A stretch of DNA of 64,000 bases from Thunnus maccoyii (GCF_910596095.1 NC_056550.1:23680001-23744000); one strand, 5' to 3'; positions 1 to 14,748 are shown, numbered from the stretch's first letter. Notes: generated from the letters alone by a model not told the origin. Program-made: numbers and translations.

Positions 1-131
1 CCCTCCTTTCTAACAGATATTTAAATTTTCCTCCTTAATAGCCGATTTGAAAATTGATTTTTGCTGTTACATCATGTTTTTGTTTTGTCTGAGCAGCCAT
101 AGCAGGTGAATAAGTTCTAATAATAAGCAGT

Positions 132-429
132 CGAGCTGCAACGACTAGTCAATAAATCGATTATTTGTTTACTTATAAAATAATCGAGAACGAGTTTGAT
201 ATCGAAAATTACTCAAAATGAGCAAATTCTCTGCTTCCAGCTTCTTAAATATGAATATTTCTTTGTTTTTTTTTCGTCTTCTATGTCAGTAAACTGAATA
301 TTTTTGGGGTTGTGGACTGTTTTTCTTTTTTGGACAAAACCAGACATTTGAGGACTTTATAGACCAAACAAGTAGTCGATTAATTGAGGAAATAATTGAT
401 AATGAAAGTAATCATTGCATGCAGCCCTA
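132..429 (-). repeat. hAT-like TIR repeat, copy A
   Basis: Reverse-oriented member of the dispersed family described at 18677-19072. It starts with GAGCTGCAAC and ends with TGCAGCCCTA, and shares internal words with the other copies: TTCCAGCTTCTTAAAT, GTCAGTAAACTGAATAT, TTGTGGACTGTT and TAGACCAAACAA. No clear target duplication was seen. Confidence 0.7.
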
Positions 430-2102
430 TTTTTTTTGCAGATAAGTGTGATTATACTCTAACTGGCAGGGTGTAGGCTCCAACCTGCTGAGTGTTACAT
501 AAAAACAAGCCTATACAAGCAGAAAGGCATTTCCACCAGATATAACCCCATAGACAATGCATGAATAACACTGAACAAATAAGCACATTAATAAAAGCAG
601 AAGAATTTAAAGCCTGCTGAACATAATTTAGTCAGCAATACCACACATACAATGGAGCTGTGACGTGTACAGCACGCTCTGATCTAAAGGCTTTTCCCAT
701 ATTGACCTCTTAAAATACATTTACACACACATTAGTATCCCAGTTTTGATCATACTCAGGTTATGATGTTCACAGGAAACATGAAAAACCCAGTCACTCA
801 TATCCTTTCTTGCAACATCAAGGTTTCTGTTCATCTCCATGCAGTTACTCAACATCTCAGTCATATCTGTACCAACAGAGCATGATTAGTAACCTGGGTA
901 AGATTCCTAAAACACTATCCCTGTTTCAACCGCAGTGTTTTAAGGTTTCTTTAAACCAAGGGTTCATCCGCTTTACATGTGTAACACATAAATGGGATAC
1001 TAGTGAAACAAAATGGTCCTCTTAAATGGGGACTAATGTAGAATCTAAGTGTGTCCCTAGACCCCATTTTTGGGAACCACTGGCCTATAATTAATGTCTG
1101 TGTCTCACTTACAGCAGCTAATGCTGAATGGATGAGTAACTGGGTTAAACCTCTGCGTTAATCAGCATTAGTCTAACGCTCCAGGTGGAAGAAAACATGC
1201 GTTTGACTCATTTTACAAATTTCCCTCCCCTTGTTTGTGTGGTCGAGCAATTTACAAACCGCTCTGTGGTCTGGTGAAACCGCTTTTTATCCGTTCAGGG
1301 CACCACAACTACAGCAGTCTGTCATTACAGCCCCGGCATATGGCGATGAGGCTTAAGTAAGTATATGGTCATTTTCATTTCCTGCCGCCGTCAATGGGCT
1401 GCCTGACTGTAATTTCAGTCAGAGCTGACAGGACAGATTGACACCCTGCTCTGTTGGCTGATTTACGTCAGCACTCTGGTGGATTTGAGAGGCCGTTGTT
1501 TCGATTCGCCGGACTTGTTTGTCCAAAAATAAATAAATAACTAATGGCAGATTTAGACAAATCACATACAACGTGCCGCAGTGGCAGCTAATAAACGTTT
1601 ATTTTGTTTGGCCTTATGCTCTCCTGTCAAACAATTATCATTACCGGCACAAAAACCTGATTTGCTGGGCATGTCAGCGGCACCATATGTTGGGGAGGGG
1701 GGTTGTTTGCCTGCTGTCAGATGTGCAGAACAGTATTAAATGGGTCGCCAGCAGGTCCAAGCCACAGAGCTGCAGGCAAAAATTTTGCAGAGTGATGGTT
1801 TTAACTAGCTACATACCTGTATTTCACATTCCTATTCCCTATCTTTTATTTGTACTGTTAGAACTGGCTTCAATAATGATAAATACTGCCAGTGTGTTTA
1901 TGTGAAAGAAGGAACACCCATTCATTTCTGGATAAAGGTGTTTTCTGAGTGTGATTTTTTTGAAGCTTTGAAGAAAAGTGGTTCCTGTTTTTTTGTTGTT
2001 GTTTTCTGACGTGTGCTGCACATGAACTTCGTGTTTTTCAGGCCTAGGTGAAAACATTTTGTATGTCCCAATCATCTGACAAATGTCTTATTGCCAATTT
2101 TG

Positions 2103-2129
2103 CACACACACACACACACACACACACAC
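2103..2129. repeat. CA dinucleotide microsatellite
   Basis: About 13 uninterrupted CA units. Apparent open frames crossing it are repeat artefacts. Confidence 0.95.
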
Positions 2130-3648
2130 GCAAGCAGTTCACCTCTTTTTTTTTCTTCTTCTCCTCTGGGGAAATACAATCCTCACTGTAGACTTCTGGC
2201 TCAGACGTTTGAAGGCAAAGACTTAGCACATTCCTTTCACTTTGATTTGTTCCATTTATTTCATTTCCCTGACATGGTTCACTGCAGTCTACTGGAAATC
2301 AGATCTTATTGTATTAAAGGTTCAGTTGCACAACCAATACAGCAACAAATCAGTCTCAGTTTTACAACAGAGGGGAGATAAGAAGCTTTGGCATTATGAT
2401 GATATGATATTTCATGTCTTTTTAGTGCTCCTCAGCCCTGCCTGCTGTCACAGAGGTCCATGTGGCTTTTCTCAGTACAAATTGTACTTTTGATCTAAAA
2501 AAGGAACATCAGCCATTCACTCACATTTGTTCAAATCTTTTGTGGCTGTCAGCAGCACTGATCTAATGTAGGTTATCTGGTTTTTGAAAAGGAATAGTTT
2601 ACACAGTGTTTCCCACAGTATCATCAGTCGGCAGCCCAGCAGACGTCTGAGGAGACACTTTATGAGGTTTGAAGAGGGAAATATGCTCACTGTAACTTGC
2701 ATGATTGTCATTTAATCTTGGGAAATAACTACTTAAGATGTCTTTTTAAGGAGGGAAAAAGTTGCAAATTTAATTTCCCCTGTCCCTTGTCCATCTCAAT
2801 CAGCAGCTAAGGAGTCTTCAGTGTGTGTGATGGAAATTTGCTGAGTTCGCCGAGCAGATATTTGCATGTTGTTGTTTTTTTTCCCCAAGACGGGATGGGG
2901 CATGTTATCCTGAATTCCAGCCCTTGAGGAGAATTTGGTTGTGAAAATGTCCCCCCCTTCTTCTCTGACCTGTGATAACATCTGATCAGTTGTAGCCCCT
3001 TGAGGCTGATTCTTCTCTATCTTCAAGAGAAACTTCAGAATGCGGCGGCCGCTCGCTAACGTCAAGTCAACACAGGCTCCCGTTCTTCAACACATTCTTT
3101 CTCAGACTGTCACTGGGTTTCTTTTGCAGTTTTTTAAGAAGAAAACATAAACAAACCAGCTGCTGCAGCATACCAACACCATCCATTACCATCGCTGAAC
3201 ATCACAGACTCGCACACCGTTCGGTTTGGGGGGGGGGTGGGGCACTGGACGGAAAAACCAGACGTCATAAAATTTTATTTAAGAACACACGTTTTACATT
3301 GTGCTAATATCGCATTTTATGATTTGCAAACAGTCTGTGATCATGTTTCAGTTTTGAATTAGACAGATCATCAACATCATTATCAGACACTTTAAATGGT
3401 TTTAATTGTGTCCTCAGGCGTGTTCCTCAAAAGAGTAACAAAAGGGAAACACACGGCTTTTCAGTAGAGTTAGAAACACATTGCGGTGCAGAAAACTTGC
3501 TGACTTCTAAGTGCTAATAAAAATCAGTATCACCCTCTGTGTCTCAAAGGGCAGCCTGCTTCTCAGAAATGATGTGTACATGTTAAAGTGTTAAGTCTAC
3601 TATCGAAAGGCTGCAGAAAAGAATAAGGAAGCTTCTTAAATGTTTCTC

Positions 3649-3821
3649 CAGTGCTGCAACGATCAGTCAATGAATCAATAAGTCGAATCCCAGAAAATGT
3701 ATATTTCAGACATTTTATATCATCAGCAAATATGCCAAATGTTTCCTGATAGCTTCTCCTCCTTGTAAGGTGCATATCTTTGGGTTTTTGACTGTTGGTC
3801 ACACAAAACAAGACATTTAAA
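3649..3821 (-). repeat. hAT-like TIR repeat, copy B (truncated)
   Basis: Begins CAGTGCTGCAAC and carries family words such as AAGCAAATATGCC-like sequence, GGTTTTTGACTGTTGGTC and ACAAAACAAGACATTT. It lacks its far terminus because copy C starts directly after it. Confidence 0.65.
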
Positions 3822-4043
3822 TAGAGCTGCAACAATTAATCGATTAGTCACCAACTATTTTTATTGGGTTTTTTAAGAAAAAATGCCTAAATTCTCTTGT
3901 TCCAGCTTCTTAAATGTGAACATTTTCTGGTGTCTTTACTCCTTTATGATCACGACAAAACTAGACCATTGCAGTTGCATCTCAGGCTTTGGGAAACAGC
4001 AATCAACATAATCGATAATGAGAATAATCATTAGTTGCAGCCA
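3822..4043 (-). repeat. hAT-like TIR repeat, copy C
   Basis: Starts TAGAGCTGCAAC next to copy B and ends TTAGTTGCAGCC. Internal words TTAATCGATTAGTC, TTCCAGCTTCTTAAATGTGAA and TTTGGGAAACAG match the family. Confidence 0.7.
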
Positions 4044-5614
4044 CAATCATTTTGTGCTCTGTGAAATCATATACATGCACAGGATATTAAATGATGACGG
4101 AGCTAATTGTCAGTTGGAGCTCTACATTTTTTTTTTTTTTTTTCCTCATTTTTTTTTAAGCGCTTGTTATCCAGCATAAATAAATATAGCTGCATGTTTG
4201 GATAAATACTTAATGAAATTTTATCTGGATCTTGGCAGCTTCCCCAGACAGGAAGTGAGAAAACAAACGTCAGTCAGCTGACTAAAGAGACACACATACA
4301 CACACACATACACACAGACACTCGATGTCCTGGCCTTTTTGCAGGAAAAAAAAAAAAAAAATGCCCCGTCACTTTCTCGTAGCATACAGGAAGTTCAGAA
4401 AAAGGGAAGAGAAATACCAGCTAACAAAATGCCCAAACACGCTCTCAGATGTGATGACTCTACAGACTGTTGCGGTGAACCTCCCATCTGCACGTTAGCG
4501 TATCCGCACGCCTTCGTTCTACTTTATTATCAGTTTCTCAACCAGTCAAGTGTCAAAACATCACGTTCGGCCTATTTTAACATCACGGAAAAGTCCTTTT
4601 TTTTTATTAACTGCATACCAATTTCGTGTGTTTTCATTTTTTGCGTCTCAGGCATCTTTTCCACATAACTTGCTGCTCAGTCTCTTCATGTTCAGAGTAA
4701 TTGATGGGAGATTGCTGTCAGGAGGGAGACTATATATCTTCCCTGCAGCAGCTGTTTTAGTTGCTGGATCCGTGCCATCGCTTTGCCCTGCAGGAGTAGT
4801 AAGATGCTATCTGCAAATAAATATTTAACTAATATTTGATGTTACAAACACTGGACTTGGGCTGCACCGTACAGCTTATTAACACACTTTCCATGAGTTT
4901 CTTCACATTTGTTGAAGTTTTCTCGTCACTCCGCCGTCCCAAACGATTAAACAATGATCACATATCTAAAAATAAAAGAGGAGAGAGTGGGAGCCTTGTT
5001 TTTGGACTAATGATATTGTTAACATAGCGACTGCTTTCCCTTGTAGGGGCCTGCTGCGGTGCATCGTGCACTACGGCGTGCGTTCGGGGGGATGTAAAAT
5101 GTGAAGTAGGGGTTGTGTTGTGTTGTTTCCATTGGCGCTACAAAGAGAAGATGCTACTTCTCATTTGCACTCTTCATGAACAAATCAACCTTTCGCCCTC
5201 ATAATATTCTTTGAGGTCGTTATAACTGTTGAGATTTACGTCAGAGGGATACAGCTCTTGTAAACACTGGAGATTTAGACGAGAGGGGTCTGGTGTGTGT
5301 GTGCGGTGGTGGTGGTGTGTTGGAGTCTGTTCAACTTCCATAACAGCACAGATTATTTTGAGGTCGAATGCTTTCTAGACTACATACTCAGATTCTCTCC
5401 CTGTTACATATTTTCCTGGTTCTGATAGAATAATAACTGACTTTCGGGGTCACTTAACTCTCCTGTCACATGGGTGGTCTGTGCCCTCGGGGGGGTGGGG
5501 GTGGGGGGGTGAAAAAGCAGAAGGATTTGTGACAGTCCTGGTTTTTAGAAAAGGTCAAAGCCACTACCTTGTTGTTCAGTGTGCAGATTATAGCTATTAT
5601 ACAGATAGCTATAG

Positions 5615-5857
5615 TTATAGTTTAAGCAAATATGCCAAATATTTGCTGGGTTTAGCTTCTCAAATGTGATGATTTTAGTGCTTTTCTTTGTCCTACATGA
5701 TAGGACACTGAATGTCTTTGGTGTTTTGGACTGTTGTTCCGACCTTTAACCTCGACTCTGGGAAATTATAACTGACATTTTCACTGATTTCTGACATTTT
5801 ATATAGAGAGAAATAATGGGCACAATACTCGATTTAATGAAAGTTTAGTTGCAGCCC
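5615..5857 (-). repeat. hAT-like TIR repeat, copy D (degenerate)
   Basis: Shares AAGCAAATATGCCAAAT, CTTCTCAAATGTGATGATTT, GTTTTGGACTGTTG and the terminal TTAGTTGCAGCCC with the family. The 5' terminus is not recognisable. Confidence 0.55.
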
Positions 5858-7799
5858 CCCCTCCTCGTGCAGATGAAGCTGCAAAGTAGCATATAACAGA
5901 TTAAAAGGATAGTTTGACATTTCTGTTTTTCTGATGAGAAAATGGATACCGCTCTCATGTTTGTACAGTAAATATGAAGCCAGCAGGCAGTTAGATCAGC
6001 AAGGCTTAAAGACTGGAAATGGATAACCTGGCTCTGTCCAAAGGTAACAAAATTCCCCTACCAGCACCTCTAAAGCTCACTAATTAACATGTTATTTGAT
6101 TTAAGCTATACAAAAAAACAAGACATGTAAGAATATCAGGTTGTGGTTTTTACGTGCCAGACTGTTTATTTCCTGTCTTAAAGCAAAGCTAAACTAACCG
6201 GCTGCTGGCTGTAGCTTGATATTTACTATACAGACAACAGAGTGATATCAATCTTCTCATCTAACTCCAAAAAAAAAAGCAAATAATAACACTTCCCAAA
6301 ACTATATCTTATTTTGAACAAATTCAAATTAGAAAGGGGAACCGGCAAGACTCTACCAGAAGCTCCCAGGTGGCTGCAACATGAACACACACACACACAC
6401 ACACAAACAGGCAGACATGTGCAAGTGTGATTAAAAATTTAAGCTCGTACTCAAAGAGTGTGAGGGATAGATGCTGTGAGGTAAGAGTTGAACCCCTGTT
6501 GCAAGAAGATTTCAGCTCTTGTGTGAAGGTGCTCTTTGTTTGGGGTAAGATACGAGACTCCAGCTGGCTCTGGCTTCTGCTGTGTCAAATCGCCCCACAG
6601 TTAACTAATGCTTCTTTATTTTATGCTCCACATTGAACACCTTGTTCTGAGCTCAGACAGTCTCTTTTTTTTATTAATCAGTCGGACTATTGTGTTAATC
6701 TGGCTGAACGGAGGTTGTTATTCTCTCGTAGTTTCCGTCACTCGACAGTTTAAAAACGCTCTCAAAGAACAAGTGGTCATTAGCGGGCGTTTATTGGGAT
6801 GGAAGTCTGTTACTGCTGCTGCTGCTGCTGCTTCTGTCTGTCAGTCCGTTGGGACTCTCTCACACAGAGAGAGAGAGACAGAGGAAGCCAGATGTGTCAT
6901 AACAGCTTCCTGCCACATTCGAGTCGTTTGGTGGCAATTGAGACACATGTACATATAAGGCAAGAGAAGACACGATGGCACCGGCCAATCTGAAGTCTTC
7001 CAAGTGATCTGAGTATATGTGTTTGGAATGCATGCCTATCCTCCTAACACGGTAACTAATCCTGTTGTGTTGTTTTTACCACCAAAAAAACCAACAAAAA
7101 AAAACAAACATGGCAGCTCTTATCCCTAACTCTGATTAGAGTTGATGCAGAGCATGTTTTTCCTTTTTTGGTTGCATTTATTTCATATTATTCACAAACA
7201 AAACCCCCTTATCGACCTCGTTTTCATGCTCTTACGGCTTTTCCGCTACATGCGTGCTGTGAAGACTTGAATTTTCAGTAGTGTTAAATAATTTTTTTGA
7301 GGAGATCAAAGACATGCTCTGCTGCAGGAACAGGAAGTGGTCGAGCATGCAGTGTGCAAGATAACCACCACCAAGGAGAGACAGACAGAGAGAGAGACAG
7401 AGAGAAAGAGCCGCCTTGCTAGCTTAGCAGCAACATGAGAAAACAAGCTCAAGGTAACTCAGGGATGAAGAGGAGACGGTTGTAGATGTGATTGCATCGA
7501 CAGGAAGCTGCGTGGCCTCACTGCTAATGAGCCAATCATTTCAAAAGCTCGTCTTCCGGTCGTCACAAGTGCAGACAACACCCTTGTTTTCTCCTCCTAC
7601 TAAGACGTTGAGCGGCGCATTAAGGAAAAAAGGTCAAAAATAGTATGCAAATTATAATTCAGAGGTAACATGCAAATTCAGAAGAGATGTAGAGATAAGG
7701 CTGGTCGATATGATAATGTACAGTATGTAGTTTACACAGAGACCATAAAGAGATATCAACATACTGTTTACACTGTGATATCTATGACTTTATATCTCT

Positions 7800-8047
7800 A
7801 TGATTAGTTGATTAATACATCAGTCAATCGACAGACAATTAATCGGCAACTATTTTGATAACCAAATCTTTTTAGTCATATATTTTTAAGCAAACATCGT
7901 GGGTTTTGGCCTCTCAAATGTGATGATTTATTGCTTTTCAGACATGGTTTTGGACTGTTGGTCGGACAAAATTATAATGTGCATTGTCACTATTTTGTAC
8001 ACTTTTTATAGACAAAATGATTCATCGATAATGAAAAGTTGCAGCCC
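7800..8047 (-). repeat. hAT-like TIR repeat, copy E (degenerate)
   Basis: Contains AATTAATCGGCAACTATTTTGATA, CTCTCAAATGTGATGATTTA, TTGGACTGTTGGTCGGACAA and a terminal AGTTGCAGCCC. It lacks a clear 5' terminus. Confidence 0.55.
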
Positions 8048-9771
8048 AGTGTTTATATTTGCAAATCATTGAGCAGGACTTCTTTTATTAGGATGAGTTG
8101 TGTGATGACCAAAAACTGTGTCAGTGATTAATTGTGAAGAGAGGACATCCACACACAGTTTTCATCAGTTTATTAGAAAAATTTTGACCATAATTGGTCT
8201 TTTTCAAGTTTAATACAGTCGTCAGATGCAGCCTTTAAGTATACAAACACCACATCATCAGCAAGTTAAAAGGACAGTATCGGATTTGTTTGTTTTTTTG
8301 CTTCAATGTGAAGAAGCGCCTTGATTATTAAAGTGTTTAATTTGCTAATTAGATTCTCACTAATTTGTATAACATCATGAAATGAAAGTACAGATGTACA
8401 GATGACTGTTTCAGCTGTTTGTTTTTATGAGAACAACATAGTTTGTTTGATTTCACGGCTTTGGATCTGAACTCGTGTCAGCAGGTCAACAGTTTCATGA
8501 GGCAGATGGATGCACATACTTCATGCTGTCATTTCATTCACTGTGGCCGACTGTGGATTTGTTATATCGCTTGCGAAGCAGGAAATTTTTTTTTTTTTGC
8601 AAGTCAAAGAGGTAACAGACCTGCTAAAAAAAAAAAAACGAAGATCAGCATGTTCTCTTTAAGATACCAAAGAGCTCCCTCTCTTCGCAACTCTGGTAGC
8701 AGCCCCTGAACCCCTCCTCCGCCTCCCCCTCCCCCCCTCTCTTACATCCAAACCCTTCCTCCAGCTCCAGCCAAACTGCCTTACATAACAGGGTTTTAGC
8801 AAAGTCTGCAGTGGACTTTTTCCCCCAGCCGAAAACAGAGGCCGCCCTTCTTCCCCTGCACACTGGCTTTTCCATGGCACTTACTGTGTGCGCGTCTGAA
8901 TGTCTCTCTGTCTGTTTATTATCCGCTTGAACTACCTGTTAGTCCTGCTTAAAGATGTCACCGTGCTTGTTGCTGCCGGGGGACCGGCTGCAATACTCCA
9001 GAGGGCAGATTCAGTCATTTACTACTGTGTAACTTTCTCCTGCGTGAGCTCATGCAAGCCTCTTTTTGTTTTTTTTTTCTCCCCCCTCTCTCTCCCTCTC
9101 TCTCTCTCTTTAACCTCCTGAGTGCCTAGAGGAAGTCTTTCAAACGCTCCCGTCATAGTGAAACAAACTGCAATTACGTGACAAAAATATCAACACCTAC
9201 AATGTGGTGACTTGTGCTTAAACGGCAGCCGTGAGAATTATAAACCTTCCATCGTGTGCGATCGCAGGGGTCGAGTGAAAGAAACGCTTCATTACATGCA
9301 TAGTTAGAAAAAACACTGAGTAGTTGTTGTTTTTTTTTTAAAAGGAGACCAGAAGTGTTGTTTCATGTAAAACCGCCCTGTGAAGTTTTCTCAGTCGTGA
9401 GCTGTTGTGCTATGTGTCGAGGCCGGCCCCATGCGGAGCGTCCCACACAGCTCAGCTCACATGACCAGACAGCAGACGGCACCTGATCCTCTCCCAGGGG
9501 TGCAAAAGAGACAGATGGAGCAAATAGAAAGAGGAGGGGAGAGATAGAGAGAGAGAGCAAGAGAGAGATCAGATTGACAATGCTAACACACTGGTGAAGG
9601 TAATAAGAAGACAAATTAGATTGGTGGTTTGACCTACAGCCTTGTGAAGTTCTTAGGAGTCTTACTTACTGTTGGTCGCACTTATTATTATTTGTTGTTG
9701 CGCTCAGAGGCACAACAGGAGTCTGTACACACATTAAATGTTTGTTTCTCCTCCTTTTTTTTCTCTTCCAG

Positions 9772-10523
<752 letters not shown>

Positions 10524-12358
10524 TCATGTCTGCCTGTGACCCGACCCATCCCCATCCCCATCCCTCTTACTTTCCCTCCTCCTCCTCCTCCTCCTCCTCC
10601 TCCTCCTAACACCTTCAAATACATCATGAACACACGCCCCCACATATGTCGGGGGCGTTGTTAAATCACCCATGCGCTCACTAGCTTTTTAAACGCCATC
10701 AGAACAGGTACATGCACAAACAGCTATGAAATTACAGGCCAGTTATAATCCATACCACTTCAAATTGATTTCGGGGATATTCCTTTTTTTGATTTTTATC
10801 TTTTCCAATTTCCTGTTTTGGAATTGGTACTTGATTGTGACCAAAAGCCTTCTCCGGTACGGGGAGTGTAATAATTTCTTTTAGTTAACTTTTTTTTTTA
10901 AATAATTTGCACCCTTTTTATTTTGAATAACTGTATGCTCAGGCAAACATATCAAGAGAGGGGTTACAGAGCATCCATGTTTTGCAGTAGAGCATACACT
11001 CAGGTCAATTTTCAGAGGGTCTTCATTTGCGATGTCACCCGAGCATTTTTACACAAAACAAACAAAAAAAACCACACAAATCAAAATAATAGTCCTCAGT
11101 ATTGTGACTTTGCTGTCAGTTTGTCAGGTTCAATGTATTTGAGGAACTAACAGGGTACAGAGTACTGTAAAATAACCGCACACATCAGCAACAGCTCACC
11201 TCTCGTTTTGTTAGTTTGTGTTTAGTTTCACTATTGTTCGCTTCATCCCATGGTTCTGGTTTTTTTTTTTTTTTAGTGCCCAGTTTGAGTCTTATCCTTG
11301 CATGTTGGTATGACTGGGTCTTAATAGCCTTATCTTACGACTGTATCGACCTTTTTTGTGTTGTGGATGATTATTATCGTCTGTTTCATTTACGCATAGC
11401 AGACCCACTTTTTAAAAAAAAGTTTTTAGGAGCACTTGAGTTTGGATTTGATTGATGTCACGGCATAAGTTTGATCCTCTCTGAGCTTTTATGGTTGAAC
11501 TTTTAACAGAATACTCAGATTGTGTTTTGTAAACTATCTGTACATAGAGCTGTCGTTTGTGATTAGTGAACGTCCCCCCTCGTTGTCCCCCCCCGTCCCC
11601 CCCAGTCCCCACCCTCCCACCATATTGTACTTGCACATATGACCACACATGATCACCAGACCAAGATGTTGATAATCACAGGGAAACTGAAGCCTTGTCC
11701 GTGAACATCCCTCACGCACGCCGTCATGTTAAAAGCATTTTAGGGAAGTGTTTGGTTAAATTGATGAAAGCAGTTAACGTGTCTTTATATCACAAGAGTG
11801 ACGCGAATGAGGATGTTTTCGACGGACGGAGCTTAAGCCTTCGCAAGAAACCACACGATTTTGTTCCTTCGTCTGTTCACGATTGTCAGTTGTTGGCGTC
11901 TTGTGGTGATTTTTTTTTTTTTTTTTTTTTTCCTCCTCTGCTGTACTTGAGTGTGTTCATGTAACTGGACAGTCTTTATGAGAATCAATCCAATCACATT
12001 GTCTTGAACATCACCATCATCATCATCATCCCCTTCCACTAGCCCCCCATCCAATAAGCGTGGACAGGTTTCCTTTTAAAAATAAATGCCTTCCTGTTCT
12101 CATCTCCTGTCTTATTAGCTAAATACATCTTAGCACTTGGACCTATTTCTTGATATTCGATTTTACAGTAGGTGGCTGACGGAGCGTTTCGTCACGGTAC
12201 TGGTCCCCTTAAATGTGCTCCTGCATGCTGCATGCAAAACCCAGTGCAGAGCACCCCCTGCTGGGGAAAGTGTGACAGTGGTGTCTTAGTGTGAGAGGAA
12301 GAAGAAAAAAACAAAAAAAAAAGAAAAATTGTTGCCCATAAACTTCTCAACAAAGCCT

Positions 12359-12381
12359 TTATTCAAAAAGTTTTTGAATAA
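12359..12381. other. Near-perfect palindrome in limd2 3' UTR
   Basis: TTATTCAAAAA, a single G, then TTTTTGAATAA: 11-bp inverted arms around one base. It could form a cruciform but the loop is too small for a normal RNA hairpin without opening inner pairs. Its function is unknown. Confidence 0.6.
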
Positions 12382-13593
12382 GTTGCCTGTCTGCGGTGCA
12401 ACTACTGCACTCCAGCCACTTTTGATCTTTATTTAATTGCAGCACCTAAGAAAAATCAATCCCATTTAGACCAAGTTTTCCATGTCTATATTTCATTCTG
12501 AACAAAGAATGAGTCTAAAGCCATTCAAATATCTCCTTTTAGAAAATATCTGAATACCACTGAGACTTGACTGACACTTGAATGACACAAAAAAAAAAGT
12601 ACTTTTTTTTTTTGTGACTGAAAGTTTACTGTGAATTTGAGCATGCTGTGCAGAATAGAAAGCTAAACAGATGGATATTTGCTACTTTTTTAAAGAAAGA
12701 GAAGCCTTAGAAATAAATAAATAGCTGACCTTATTGCTTTTTTTTTTTTTTTTTTTTCCAAAACGAGACCATTGAGTGCACAGATCTTTACAAAGAAATC
12801 TCTCCTGATCATTCCTTTTCAAAAAAACAGCCCTGCTTATTGTAGAGTCCCACTCTTAAACATAGGATTACTTCACTCAACCAGCAGCCATTTTTTCCTA
12901 TCTGCCCACTTTTTATCCACATATAATGTACAATTCTAATTCTACTGTGTGTATGTGTGTGTGTGACAATGTATATTTTATATTCTCCTTTTATTTTTTT
13001 TGTTTTTCTTTTTAAAAATGGTCCTCGGGATCCTTGAGAATGCTTTAAAATCAAAAGTATTGTATCTAGAAATGCTGTCTTTGTCATTCTCCGTTAGCAG
13101 TTCGCCAAGGTACAACTGCATAAATCTGTGAATTGCGACTTCTAAGTGTAACAGAGCAGACAAGGTACACTTTACACTGGTGCCAAGAGGCTCAGGTGAA
13201 TGATTGCAGTGTAACGTTTTAAATGTTAAAACCTGTGAATCATTTCATTTTTGTGCTAAAACTTGATATGGACTTAATTTTCAATGCTGTCGTCATCGAG
13301 ACATTTTAAATGTATGCATCTTTGAAAATGTATCCTATATTACAGACTTGACCTGTGGATTGAGGTGGCCTTACAGCAAAAAGGACGCTTGGACTGCGTT
13401 TGCAGTCTTTTTCTCCTCTATTCTCCCTTCTATCTATTGCTTAGTTGTGGTATGAAACATTTTAAAAAAAAATTTGAGCCCCCTCCCCCCCAACCCGCCC
13501 CTCTTCTACGCCAATGTACACTATCATTTTGTGCATTTTCCAAGTTTTTTTTTTCTTTTTTTCTTTTTTGTTTTTTACATGCTTTTGGAGAAA

Positions 13594-13599
13594 AATAAA
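13594..13599 (+). terminator. limd2: Candidate poly(A) signal of limd2
   Basis: AATAAA followed within 30 bases by GTGATTTTTGTGTGTTTC, a GT-rich element typical of cleavage sites. The T-rich sequence before it suits a 3' UTR end. Confidence 0.6.
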
Positions 13600-13859
13600 A
13601 TGCTGGTGTTGATTTAATTCAGTGATTTTTGTGTGTTTCATTCCCAAGAGGTTAAGAATTAAAGCTCAAGGTTATAAAAAATTACAATTCTACTATGAAT
13701 AAATTACTGTACTTACTGATGAATTAACTGGTAAGCAGCATTTTAATGTTGTAGGCACATATTACATACGATGTATTGAGCAGTTTAATTTATACAAAGC
13801 ATCTTTTTTTTATAATGGATCATATATGTTATGTGTGTGTGAATGTGAAAATGAACTAG

Positions 13860-14035
13860 CACTGCTTGGTAGATAAATGTAGTGTAATAAAAAGTACAAT
13901 ATTTCCCTCTGAACTATAGTTAAGTAGAAGTATAAAGTTGTATTAAATGTAAATACTTAAAGTTAAGAGAATTTCACCTAATTGCATCCAAGTACATTGT
14001 AATTAGGTGCGAAACTAATGTACTTTGTTACACCA
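13860..14035 (-). repeat. Dispersed fish repeat (AAGTACAATATTT family), reverse copy
   Basis: Contains AAAAAGTACAATATTTCCCT, followed by AAGTAGAAGTATAAAGT and AAATACTTAAAG. The same words occur in forward orientation at 62139-62325 and around 59380-59850. I know this as a common fish interspersed repeat but cannot name the family. Confidence 0.6.
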
Positions 14036-14164
14036 CAGATCATTGATTGGACTTCTACTGTATATATCTATCTCTAAAGGTTTATGGGCTTCAATCAAAG
14101 GGTGAGTCCACTGAGGTCGTCATTAGTAGCCTGTGACAGTTGTATAATGTCGTCTGTAGCCTCT

Positions 14165-14460
14165 GGAGGGAAATCAGATTCAGCTTTATTGGCCAAAGTA
14201 TGTTTATGCACACAAGGAATTTGACTCTGGTTTCTAGTGGCTCTCAATATATTTACATACAGCCAAAACAAGGACAACAAAGCTGAACGAATGTAAGTAA
14301 ACATAAGCTCAACACTATTATTTACATGTGCAAGATACATATAGTAAACAACAAATGGACAACAACATAAGATATACTATATATGCAGGTAAAACAGTAA
14401 ATTGTAAACAGGATACAAGCAGTTCAAAGATGTGTGAGAGTGCTGAAATAAATATTGTCT
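14165..14460. repeat. Probable interspersed repeat (AGCTTTATTGGCC type)
   Basis: Words such as ATTCAGCTTTATTGGCCAA, CACACAAGGAATTTGACTCT and ACAAGGACAACAAAGCTGAA resemble a common fish retroposon tail. Family and boundaries are not certain. No second copy was seen in the window. Confidence 0.45.
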
Positions 14461-14748
14461 TTCCAAAATTTGAAATAATAATCCTGATGATATCATTTGG
14501 GGTTGTCATCAGAAAATAACCCTGATGTTCCTCGATGATCAAATTTATTCAGGTGGTCTGATGAAAAACAGTATTGAGTTGCATGATGGGAATTGTAGGA
14601 TCCAGCATTTTGAATGATTGACTCATGTTGAAGAGTAGCAACATTAGCTGTTGCCTTTTGGTCAATCTTCTTTCTTTTTTTTTTAATCCGTCTCTTGAGG
14701 ATCCCCAAACTTTATGGAAGAGATATACTAAATCACTGGAGTACCCCT

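Larger units (their letters stand above)
1..9771. other. Region upstream of recognised limd2 exons; no gene seen
   Basis: No open frame here looks like a conserved protein; the longer frames are short, low-complexity or in repeats. The region probably contains the limd2 promoter, 5' UTR and first coding exon, but I could not identify them. It holds five copies or fragments of a hAT-like repeat (listed separately), a CA microsatellite at 2103-2129, short GA tracts near 6867-6883 and 7380-7410, and many T or A homopolymers. Confidence 0.5.
10524..13620 (+). other. limd2: Probable limd2 3' UTR
   Basis: About 3.1 kb without a protein-like frame follows the stop codon. It contains a CCT microsatellite (10575-10607), long T tracts near 11910-11931 and 12738-12757, and a short CAT run near 12008. 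An AATAAA at 12081-12086 could give a shorter transcript, and another at 13594-13599 precedes T/GT-rich sequence. The extent is inferred from these signals. Confidence 0.6.
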
